Below, piece by piece: positions 8,457 through 14,457 of a stretch of DNA of 64,000 nucleotides. The number at the start of each line of letters is the position of its first letter. Position 1 is the stretch's first letter. Both the position numbers and the translations under genes were made by a program. Source of the stretch: Domibacillus sp. DTU_2020_1001157_1_SI_ALB_TIR_016 (GTDB taxonomy: Bacteria > Bacillota > Bacilli > Bacillales > Domibacillaceae); contig NZ_CP135438.1 in the NCBI RefSeq assembly GCF_032341995.1, positions 496,001-560,000 of the forward strand. Reading direction: 5' to 3'. Below the pieces are notes generated by a model. That model did not search any database. It was not told where the DNA came from and saw nothing but the letters and a program-made list of their open reading frames with translations.

Positions 8457-8706
8457 GAAAAGGTATTTAAGGTAAATAAAGATAACTTGTTTTTGATAAT
8501 ATTTTTGATAAAAGAAAAAACAAATTTTTAGCCTGTTTTCGTGTATTGCTAGTTTCTTATCAAAAACGGTCGTTTTTGAGAAGGAACTAAAGATAAACTC
8601 CTTCTTCAATTAAGAAGCAGATTAGTTCAACAAAAAGGGAACTTTTTTCCTTTTTAGTTCGTATAAAAAAGTAGCAGGAAATAAAGTGTCCTTTGGGGGT
8701 GAAAAG
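8457..8706 (+). other. AT-rich intergenic with hairpin
   Basis: No gene seen. It holds a perfect hairpin TCAAAAACG-gt-CGTTTTTGA at 8570-8589, and TTTTTGATAATAT near 8491 that recurs near 9150 before the AbiF locus. These may be remains of duplicated promoter regions. Confidence 0.4.
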
Positions 8707-8991
8707 GTGGATTATGGATTATTGGTTATTGGTATAGCTCTTTTACTTGTATCGTACTTAGTAGCTGTGAAAAAACAAACCTGGTTGTTAGCAGGGTTTA
8801 ATGAAAAAATGATAAAAAATAAGTCTTTATTAGGTACAGTAACAGGTGGAACTTTTTTTCTACCGTTAGGATTATTAGTAGTTCTCAATAGTTTTATTGA
8901 CTATCCTTATGAATTAACGGTACTTATAATTGCTATGTTGCTTTTATTAACGATTGTGTATGTATATATCAATAGAAGATTACTTGATTAA
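8707..8991 (+). CDS. DUF3784-like small membrane protein
   Basis: A 94-residue protein with three hydrophobic helices and the segment TWLLAGFNEKMIKNKSLLG between helices 1 and 2. This AGFN-x-K pattern resembles the DUF3784 family of Gram-positive membrane proteins of unknown function. I start at GTG 8707 because GGGGGTGAAAAG gives a ribosome site; the GTG at 8686 would put that site inside the gene. It is a single gene closed by a terminator and next to the AbiF locus, so it may be accessory cargo. Confidence 0.6.
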   Translation: MDYGLLVIGIALLLVSYLVAVKKQTWLLAGFNEKMIKNKSLLGTVTGGTFFLPLGLLVVLNSFIDYPYELTVLIIAMLLLLTIVYVYINRRLLD

Positions 8992-9009
8992 TTTAACTAT
9001 AGCTTTAAT

Positions 9010-9040
9010 GAGCTGTGACGATCACGATCAGCTCTTTTTC
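9010..9040 (+). terminator. Terminator after DUF3784-like gene
   Basis: GAGCTG and CAGCTC arms with a partly paired GATC-rich interior, followed by CTTTTTC. Confidence 0.7.
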
Positions 9041-9255
9041 TTATTGAACTAACGGGGTGCTTTAGTTCAATAACGAGTACAGCCGCTTCCTTTTGAGAGT
9101 GACTGTTTTTAGAAATCACACAAATTGATGATCACGAAAAGGGTCGTTTTTGATAATATCACTGAAGATCAGCAGAGCATTTTTATATTCAACAACAGTT
9201 TTGAATACACCAGAATACAAATTATTCTGAATTTGAACTATTAAGTTTTTTATGA

Positions 9256-9284
9256 TTGACGGTAAAATAACCCTGTATTATAAT
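9256..9284 (+). promoter_or_regulatory. Sigma-A promoter of the AbiF RNA
   Basis: TTGACG, a 17-base spacer and a perfect TATAAT. Initiation would fall near 9291, exactly at the 5' end of the conserved RNA block. It is the best promoter in the accessory islet. Confidence 0.85.
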
Positions 9285-9290
9285 TACATT

Positions 9291-9371
9291 AACCGTTGGA
9301 AGGCATGGGTCATGCCCTAATCCAAATATTCCATTTGCGGGATTAAGAATGGTATACCATTCTTTTTTTTT
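9291..9371 (+). ncRNA. AbiF-associated structured RNA, upstream copy
   Basis: An RNA of about 80 nt between a strong promoter and a terminator, directly before the HEPN gene. GGAA (9298) pairs with TTCC (9329) around the hairpin GGCATG-GGT-CATGCC; then TAATCCAAATATTCCATTT; then a 20-base palindromic terminator AAGAATGGTATACCATTCTT with a T-run. The same layout recurs after the gene at 10371-10451, where the hairpin has a G-U instead of an A-U pair and the terminator stem is wholly different in sequence but kept in place. Promoter, RNA, terminator, then toxin gene is the order of RNA-antitoxin systems. I infer it binds or inhibits the protein. Confidence 0.7.
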
Positions 9372-9389
9372 GCGTTCAGGAGGTAAATT

Positions 9390-10349
9390 ATGTCAAATGC
9401 GGATATTCCACTGGATATTGAAGATCAAGTCTCATTAATGAAGTCTTACGTCACATTCCGTCAGAAACTCCGAATGAAACGCCTTTTACAAAAGGAAGGC
9501 TATTTTCGTGTAAGTCGATACGGAAAATACTTGTTATCCTTTACGCAGGTTCTTCAAGCGAAGCCGACACAAGATTTGCTGTACGATCTGTACGACTTTG
9601 ATATTGCCTTGAGAGAAATATTTTTTCGATATACACAAAAAGCAGAAATACAAATAAAGAACCACATTGCAAATGCCTGCTCGCTTTATACACAAAACCC
9701 AACCTTTTATTTGGATCAAACCTTTTATACTCCTTCTGGTGGGGTAAGTGATAAAACTAAAAGAAAAGCAAATGTTAGACGTTTTCCACGTGTCTTTTCG
9801 AGTATAAAGGAAGCAGAAAAAGCACTTATTAAGCATCAAAACAAACATCCTCAATTTTCAAGCTATCGAACAGGTGGGCCGAGATACAGAAAAAGAATCC
9901 CTGCATGGGCTGCTTTTATGTATTTTGATTTTGGTACAGTTGAAAATATTTATGCCTATTCAAAAATGGATTTGCGTAAAGAAGTTCTCCGTTATGGATA
10001 TCCCGATTCAAACCGAAAGTTTGGTAAGAATGATACTTATAACATGGATACTTGGATTTCAGCTATTCGCAATTTACGAAATACCTGCTCACATCACAAT
10101 ATTTTAGTGGGGAAAACATCTTCAGTTGTCCATCTTGACCATAAAGTTGATTCTCCCCAATGCTTACCCAGTGATACAGATTTATTTTCTAGAATGTATG
10201 CCTTAAAAAAAATCCTTCACCCAAATGACAGTGCCGAATTAAAGATAGACCTACAAAGATTGCTCTCGCGCACAAAAATTAATGTTTATCAATTCAATGT
10301 GCTTCCTCAAAATTGGGAGAGCCTTTATGACAGCATACATAATTTATAA
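9390..10349 (+). CDS. AbiF/Abi_2-family HEPN protein
   Basis: A 319-residue protein with the Abi_2 (AbiD/AbiF-like) pattern: an N-terminal LLQKEGYFRVSRYGKYLLSF region, a central PAWAAFMYFDFGTVENIYAY that matches the W...FG.....Y signature, and the HEPN active-site motif RNTCSH (R-x4-H) within ISAIRNLRNTCSHHN. HEPN proteins of this kind are usually RNases in abortive infection or toxin-antitoxin systems, and AbiF-type proteins have been reported with adjacent non-coding RNA and proposed as relatives of the Cas13 ancestor. AGGAGGTAAATT precedes the ATG. A structured RNA lies on each side, so I propose an RNA-regulated defence or stability locus. The motif is intact, so the protein may be active. 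Confidence 0.82.
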   Translation: MSNADIPLDIEDQVSLMKSYVTFRQKLRMKRLLQKEGYFRVSRYGKYLLSFTQVLQAKPTQDLLYDLYDFDIALREIFFRYTQKAEIQIKNHIANACSLYTQNPTFYLDQTFYTPSGGVSDKTKRKANVRRFPRVFSSIKEAEKALIKHQNKHPQFSSYRTGGPRYRKRIPAWAAFMYFDFGTVENIYAYSKMDLRKEVLRYGYPDSNRKFGKNDTYNMDTWISAIRNLRNTCSHHNILVGKTSSVVHLDHKVDSPQCLPSDTDLFSRMYALKKILHPNDSAELKIDLQRLLSRTKINVYQFNVLPQNWESLYDSIHNL

Positions 10350-10370
10350 TCAATAACCATACAATATGCG

Positions 10371-10451
10371 TACCATCGGAAGGCGTGGGTCATGCCGTAA
10401 TCCAAATATTCCATTTATGGGGGAGCAAGTCTACAAGGCTTGCTCTTTTTT
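10371..10451 (+). ncRNA. AbiF-associated structured RNA, downstream copy
   Basis: Begins 22 bases after the AbiF stop and repeats the upstream RNA: GGAA, hairpin GGCGTG-GGT-CATGCC, TAATCCAAATATTCCATTT, then terminator GAGCAAG/CTTGCTC plus T6. The conserved blocks are exactly 1080 bases apart. A TACAAT at 10360-10365 could be its -10 box, but no good -35 is seen, so it may be read as the 3' end of the AbiF message. Confidence 0.6.
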
Positions 10452-10485
10452 ATTTTCTTGCATAAATGATTACTACAGCCAGGGC

Positions 10486-10641
10486 TTTTCGTGTCGCTCG
10501 CTTCGCATTTCTCCATCTTTTTTTAGAGCAGGCATCGAGCCTGCCCTAAAAAACTGGCGCTCACCCGTCATGGGTTTCCCCTTCTTCTCTCAATTGTAGC
10601 AATCCGGTCAGACGAAAAATCAAGGAGCTTCCTTCGATTTC
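10486..10641 (+). repeat. Structured repeat, copy 2
   Basis: Diverged direct copy of 8311-8456, directly after the second AbiF RNA. Its hairpin (10523-10549, TTAGAGCAGGC with GCCTGCCCTAA) matches copy 1 in position and has a compensating C-G for T-A pair. It also contains a short insertion (AATTGTAGCAAT) near the 3' part. Confidence 0.6.
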
Positions 10642-10753
10642 AAAAATTTTTTTGGAACAGCACCAAAAAATTTTTTGAAAGTCTTCGGACTCCTCCTTGA
10701 TTTTTGCCTGCCCTTCTTGCTAGTGTTCTTCCATGAAGAAGGGAGGTGTTCAC

Positions 10754-10918
10754 ATGGAGATAGCAAAAGAAATTGTGCTCATGACAAAAGAGGTTGTGAC
10801 GATCTTGTCGATGATTTTCACAACGTTCTTCGCATTCAAGACGTATCAAAACAACATGAAAAAAGCTCCGAGGAAAAAGAAGTCCTCGAAGCGCCGTAAG
10901 CAGTATAGCAGCAGATAG
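10754..10918 (+). CDS. Small membrane peptide with basic tail
   Basis: A 54-residue peptide: MEIAKEIVLMTKEVVTILSM, then one hydrophobic helix to about residue 27, then a strongly Lys/Arg-rich tail (KKAPRKKKSSKRRK). GGGAGGTG lies 5 bases before the ATG at 10754; the longer start at 10733 lacks a site. One helix plus a basic tail is the shape of type I toxin peptides and small phage-type membrane proteins, but no antisense RNA could be shown. It stands alone before a strong terminator. Confidence 0.55.
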   Translation: MEIAKEIVLMTKEVVTILSMIFTTFFAFKTYQNNMKKAPRKKKSSKRRKQYSSR

Positions 10919-10925
10919 CATCTGC

Positions 10926-10965
10926 AACAGGTAAGGAGGTAGCCGCCTTCTTACCTGTTTTTATT
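10926..10965 (+). terminator. Strong terminator
   Basis: AACAGGTAAG and CTTACCTGTT pair (10 bp) and are followed by TTTATTTT, 8 bases after the small membrane peptide gene. Confidence 0.8.
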
Positions 10966-11078
10966 TTATCACGATTCGAAACAAAAGACACAAAATCATT
11001 ACTAGAAAAAGGGCAGCATAGATGAATAAGCCGGAAGGCAAAACCCTTAAAAACCTTGATAAATCAAGGTTTAAATCG

Positions 11079-11144
11079 ACTACATGTAGTCGATTGACTA
11101 CATGTAGTTAGTTGACTACATGTAGTTAGTCAACTAACTTTTTT
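11079..11144. repeat. Three 18-bp tandem repeats with palindrome, plus terminator
   Basis: The palindrome ACTACATGTAGT occurs at 11079, 11097 and 11115, an exact 18-bp period (iteron-like). The first copy extends to the 18-bp palindrome TCGACTACATGTAGTCGA. The third is inside a larger inverted repeat, GTTAGTTGACTA (11107-11118) with TAGTCAACTAAC (11127-11138), followed by T6, so it also forms a plus-strand terminator. The same 12-mer precedes the two paralogous genes to the right. Confidence 0.75.
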
Positions 11145-11145
11145 C

Positions 11146-11496
11146 TTATTCATTCACTTTAGTTACCTTCAATAGAAAAAAACTGAATGCCTTTAAAAAT
11201 GCCGCCAGACAAACATAAAAAGTAATGCACGAAAGAATATAATTAGTTAAATCAAATTCCATTTCTGGATCATGATCTAAAAAATCCATTTGTAATTCAT
11301 ATACATCTGGAAAGCCACCTTCATATTCAGATGCACCCGATGCTTCTAAATCTTGTGTTATAAAGGGAAAAGGAAAACCAAATTTAGCATTTCTAAATTC
11401 TTCTCCATTTTCAACGAATGTGTTAAATCCTGTTGCTGAAACGATAAGAATACTTACCACGGGTAAAAAAATAAAAATCATAATTTTTCTGAACAT
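11146..11496 (-). CDS. Exported/membrane protein, tandem paralogue A
   Basis: A 116-residue protein with an N-terminal hydrophobic signal/anchor (about residues 5-25), an acidic middle containing the segment EFRNAKFGFPFPFITQDL, and a C-terminal membrane helix. I do not recognise the family. It is clearly a duplicate of 11601-11957: FRNAKFGFPF, FITQDL, DPE-EFDLTNYILSCI are shared and the starts are 461 bases apart. AGTGAGGAAAAA precedes the ATG. Sixty-five bases upstream lies the palindrome TTGACTACATGTAGTCAA, and between them a hairpin with a T-run. Topology suggests an outside loop between two helices. Confidence 0.65.
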   Translation of the reverse strand: MFRKIMIFIFLPVVSILIVSATGFNTFVENGEEFRNAKFGFPFPFITQDLEASGASEYEGGFPDVYELQMDFLDHDPEMEFDLTNYILSCITFYVCLAAFLKAFSFFLLKVTKVNE

Positions 11497-11518
11497 TTTT
11501 TCCTCACTATTCTAAAAA

Positions 11519-11575
11519 AGCTCTGCCGATCGGCAGCACTCTTTTTTTATTCTGTCATTGACTACATGTAGTCAA
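11519..11575 (-). promoter_or_regulatory. Palindromic operator and hairpin before paralogue A
   Basis: TTGACTACATGTAGTCAA (11558-11575) is a perfect 18-bp palindrome that contains a TTGACT -35-like box. It is followed on the minus strand by a CTGCCGATCGGCAG hairpin and T6, just before the ribosome site. The same order precedes paralogue B. Confidence 0.55.
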
Positions 11576-11600
11576 TTAACTTTCTTCTTATTCATTCGCT

Positions 11601-11957
11601 TTAATCATCTTCCAAATTAATCATCTTCCAAAAAAGAAAATTAAATGCCCATGCGATTGGCAACACACAAATATAAATGACAATGCACGAAAGAATATAA
11701 TTAGTTAAATCAAATTCGATTTCTGGATCATTGTCTAAAAAATCCTGTTCTCTGCTAAATACACGTGGAAAGCCACCTTCATAACCACCTGCACCCGACG
11801 CTGCTAAGTCTTGTGTTATAAAAGAAAAAGGAAACCCAAATTTAGCATTTCTAAATTCTCCAGAGTTTTCAACGTTTGTCTCCGATGCTGTTGCTAAAGT
11901 AATGAGCGCACTCAAAATCGGTAATAGAATACCAATCACAAATATTTTTTTTATCAT
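11601..11957 (-). CDS. Exported/membrane protein, tandem paralogue B
   Basis: A 118-residue relative of paralogue A: N-terminal hydrophobic anchor, the shared EFRNAKFGFPFSFITQDLAA segment, an acidic stretch and a C-terminal helix. I choose ATG 11957 because the same AGTGAGGAAAAA ribosome site is present; the longer reading to 12011 passes through the leader hairpin. The signal regions and the GFP-to-DPE loop have diverged most, which suggests selection on the exposed part. Function is unknown; immunity to or sensing of an external molecule is a possible but unproven role. Confidence 0.65.
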   Translation of the reverse strand: MIKKIFVIGILLPILSALITLATASETNVENSGEFRNAKFGFPFSFITQDLAASGAGGYEGGFPRVFSREQDFLDNDPEIEFDLTNYILSCIVIYICVLPIAWAFNFLFWKMINLEDD

Positions 11958-12021
11958 TTTTTCCTCACTATTATAAAAAGAGCGCCGCCGATCAGCAGCA
12001 CTCTTTTTCATTTTGAAATCG

Positions 12022-12033
12022 ACTACATGTAGT
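12022..12033. promoter_or_regulatory. Fifth copy of the 12-bp palindrome
   Basis: ACTACATGTAGT, 65 bases before the start of paralogue B, exactly the spacing found for paralogue A. It overlaps the last base of the 22-residue peptide's stop codon. Confidence 0.6.
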
Positions 12034-12101
12034 CAGTTCCGGAGCGCAATAAAGAACAAAAAGACAACTCCAGCAAGATATAATAATATCGTCTCAGTCA
12101 T
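12033..12101 (-). CDS. 22-residue membrane peptide
   Basis: Reads MTETILLYLAGVVFLFFIAL, then RN: one hydrophobic helix, nothing else. AAAGGGGGCTTAACT gives a strong ribosome site, and a promoter (TTTACA, 16 bases, TATAGT) lies at 12130-12157. Its stop runs into the palindrome that precedes paralogue B. It could be a small toxin-like or regulatory membrane peptide, or a leader for the paralogue pair. Confidence 0.45.
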   Translation of the reverse strand: MTETILLYLAGVVFLFFIALRN

Positions 12102-12129
12102 AGTTAAGCCCCCTTTAGAGCTTTTCCAA

Positions 12130-12157
12130 ACTATACACTAACTGGAATATTTGTAAA
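12130..12157 (-). promoter_or_regulatory. Promoter for the small peptide
   Basis: Minus strand TTTACA, 16-base spacer, TATAGT, ending about 29 bases before the peptide's ATG. Confidence 0.5.
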
Positions 12158-12165
12158 CGTCAAAC

Positions 12166-12200
12166 AAAAAGAAGTGTAGCTAAGAGCCACACTTCTTTTT
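12166..12200. terminator. Bidirectional terminator at end of topB operon
   Basis: AAAAAGAAGTGT pairs with ACACTTCTTTTT around a partly paired loop. It ends minus-strand transcription just past the topoisomerase stop. Confidence 0.75.
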
Positions 12201-14340
12201 ATTTATTGCTAAAAGCAAACCCGATTTTCTTATCCTCAATTTTCAATTTAGCTTCAAATGATTTCTTTGTTTTAGATGATTTAAAGCCTTTTATGACAGG
12301 TGTTATCCCTTTTTCTAGCAAGTCTTTAATGTTTTTCTCCGTCAATTTCTTGGAAGCAATGGTTTTACCGATAGAAAACGTACAGCCATTTGAGTATTCA
12401 GAGCAGCCAATCAATGTTTTCCGGTCTACCATGCGCCCTTTTTTACAAACCGGACATACGCCATAACTGGATTGTGTTTGTTGCTGTTCCACAGCCTTTT
12501 GGATAGTCGAGCCATCCATTTTTCCGGGCATTGTTTCAATCAAATTTTGTACGAATTTTTTAATGTTTTGGATAAACGTTTCGGACGAACCAGAGCCTTC
12601 CCCGATCTTTCTTAAATAGGATTCCCATTTTGCGGTCATTGAAGGACTGGATAACAAAGTCCCTTGAATCGCTTCACACAAAATTTCGGCTTTTTTTGTG
12701 CTGAATACAATGTTTTTCTTAACGTCCAGATAGCCGTTCTTTTTAACCGTTTCGATAATTCCAGATCGAGTTGCTTCAGTGCCGATCCCCTCTACTTCTT
12801 TTAAAATCTCACTATCCGCTTCATCATCGACCATTTTCCCTGCCGTTTTCATGAGATTGATTAGACCGCCTTCTGTAAACGGCTTGGGAGAGCTTGTCTT
12901 CCCTTCTTTGCTGTTTAGGACTGCTGCTACATTTTCATCTTTAGAAACGCTTGGCAGCACGTTATTTGAAGCCGTTTTTTCTCCATCATCCTCTTTTTGG
13001 TGAGAAAACAGCTCTTTCCATCCTTTTTCAAGCTCTACTTTTCCGATTGTCTCAAATTCAATGCCGTTTACTACCGTTGTAATTTTCGTTTCCTCATACC
13101 GGTAATCTTTATGGAACATTGCCAGCGTGTTCCGTACCACTTCATCATAAATGTTCTTTTCTTCTGGTGACAGGCTACTGATAGTCGATTCAGCAGGGAC
13201 GTTTTTAGTCATGATGATCGCATAGTGTTCTTGAACCTTAGAGCCATCTACATACCGTTTATTTGGTGTGAGATTCGGCTCAAATTCTTGGCCAAGTAGT
13301 TTCTGGTATCCCTCAACAACCTTTACTAGATAATTGAACTCATTTTCAGTGATAAAATTTGTGTCTGTCCGAGGATATGTGACGAGCTTTTTTTCATACA
13401 GTGATTGCATGGTTTTTAATACAATTGCCGGACTATACTTCCACTTCTTATTCGCGACTGTTTGAAGTGTAGAAAGTGAATGTAATTTCGGTGATTGCGT
13501 CCGTTTTTCTTTTTTCTCTAATACCAGGACGGTTCCCGGCATTTCGCTGTTTAAGACCGCTTCATTTGCTAGTAAAAAGGCATTTAATTCATCTAGTGTA
13601 TCGGTCTTTATTTTGGCTTTTCCTTCATATTGACCACCAGCTGCAGCGAACTTTCCAACCAACTCAAAAAATGGCTTCGAGACAAAGTTTTCAATTTCTT
13701 TTTGGCGCTGATAAACCAGATAAACCAAGCTGCTCTGCACCCTGCCAATACTCAATGTTTCCCGAACCCCTTTTTTGGCAAGCAGCAAGCTAAATAATTG
13801 GCTTCCATTAATCCCTACCAACCAATCGGATACCTGACGAGTATAGGCTTCTTTATACATCAATAAATCCTTTTCATTATCCAATAGGTTATTAAATCCT
13901 TTACGGATTTCATCAACCTCTAAAGAGTTAATCCATAGCCTTTTAATCGTCTTATTTTTTGCACCGGTCATTCTATAAATACTGTAAAAAATATTAGAAC
14001 CCTCTCGATCAATGTCACAAGCATTGATCGCAACATCACAGCCGTTAAATAATTTTTTCACCGCATTGAATTGAGCTTTTTTATCTTCCGACACTTTAAA
14101 TTCAAACCGTTCCGGAAAAATTGGCAGGTTGTTTAAATCCCATCGTGACCATTCTTCTTTATACTCATTGGGCATTTTCAAGGCGACTAAGTGACCAATC
14201 CCCCAAGTAATTGCAGCCCCATCGGGAAACGTGCTGCATGGCTTTAATTCAATGTGTGTCTTTTCTCTTTTGGCAACGTCAAATGCTTCGGCATAGGCTT
14301 TCGCTTGTGAAGGCTTTTCAGCCAGAATAATAGTCTTCAT
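12199..14340 (-). CDS. topB: DNA topoisomerase III (type IA)
   Basis: A 713-residue type IA topoisomerase. The Toprim domain starts MKTIILAEKPSQAKAYAEAF and includes the acidic DIDREGSN motif near residue 110; the catalytic tyrosine is in VTYPRTDTNFI near residue 320; the C-terminus has one Cys4-type zinc element (CPVCKKGR...GCSEYSNGC). It decatenates single-strand-bearing DNA. TopB homologues are usual on large conjugative plasmids and ICEs of Gram-positives. It is the last gene of the mobilization operon, and the AACAAAGTTTTGTT dyad lies 86 bases upstream of its start, so it may also be transcribed separately. Confidence 0.93.
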   Translation of the reverse strand: MKTIILAEKPSQAKAYAEAFDVAKREKTHIELKPCSTFPDGAAITWGIGHLVALKMPNEYKEEWSRWDLNNLPIFPERFEFKVSEDKKAQFNAVKKLFNGCDVAINACDIDREGSNIFYSIYRMTGAKNKTIKRLWINSLEVDEIRKGFNNLLDNEKDLLMYKEAYTRQVSDWLVGINGSQLFSLLLAKKGVRETLSIGRVQSSLVYLVYQRQKEIENFVSKPFFELVGKFAAAGGQYEGKAKIKTDTLDELNAFLLANEAVLNSEMPGTVLVLEKKEKRTQSPKLHSLSTLQTVANKKWKYSPAIVLKTMQSLYEKKLVTYPRTDTNFITENEFNYLVKVVEGYQKLLGQEFEPNLTPNKRYVDGSKVQEHYAIIMTKNVPAESTISSLSPEEKNIYDEVVRNTLAMFHKDYRYEETKITTVVNGIEFETIGKVELEKGWKELFSHQKEDDGEKTASNNVLPSVSKDENVAAVLNSKEGKTSSPKPFTEGGLINLMKTAGKMVDDEADSEILKEVEGIGTEATRSGIIETVKKNGYLDVKKNIVFSTKKAEILCEAIQGTLLSSPSMTAKWESYLRKIGEGSGSSETFIQNIKKFVQNLIETMPGKMDGSTIQKAVEQQQTQSSYGVCPVCKKGRMVDRKTLIGCSEYSNGCTFSIGKTIASKKLTEKNIKDLLEKGITPVIKGFKSSKTKKSFEAKLKIEDKKIGFAFSNK

Positions 14341-14425
14341 TTATAGTCCCTGCCTTTCATTTTAAAATTGTTCGTGTTTAACCGTCTTTTCAGCTGCCAG
14401 GGATCCAAATAATGTTCGTCTTTTA

Positions 14426-14439
14426 AACAAAGTTTTGTT
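14426..14439. promoter_or_regulatory. AACAAAGTTTTGTT dyad, copy 1
   Basis: Inverted repeat AACAAA-GT-TTTGTT between the ArdC-like gene and topB. Identical copies occur at 19634, 34034 and 34630. Confidence 0.6.
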
Positions 14440-14457
14440 AGAGAGCGCTAAAAAACT

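Noticed and set aside
8242..8457. ORF over the first structured repeat
   Set aside because: Frame and sequence are not kept in the second copy of the repeat, while the hairpin is; RNA or repeat is the better reading.
10366..10599. ORF over the second AbiF RNA and repeat
   Set aside because: It runs through a terminator and two non-coding repeats and lacks a ribosome site.
10640..10927. Minus-strand ORF opposite the small membrane peptide
   Set aside because: No ribosome site, and it covers the terminator and the better-supported plus-strand gene.
11079..11126. 18-bp repeats as plasmid replication iterons
   Set aside because: No replication initiator gene is nearby and the same palindrome serves as a leader element of the duplicated genes; operators are more likely.
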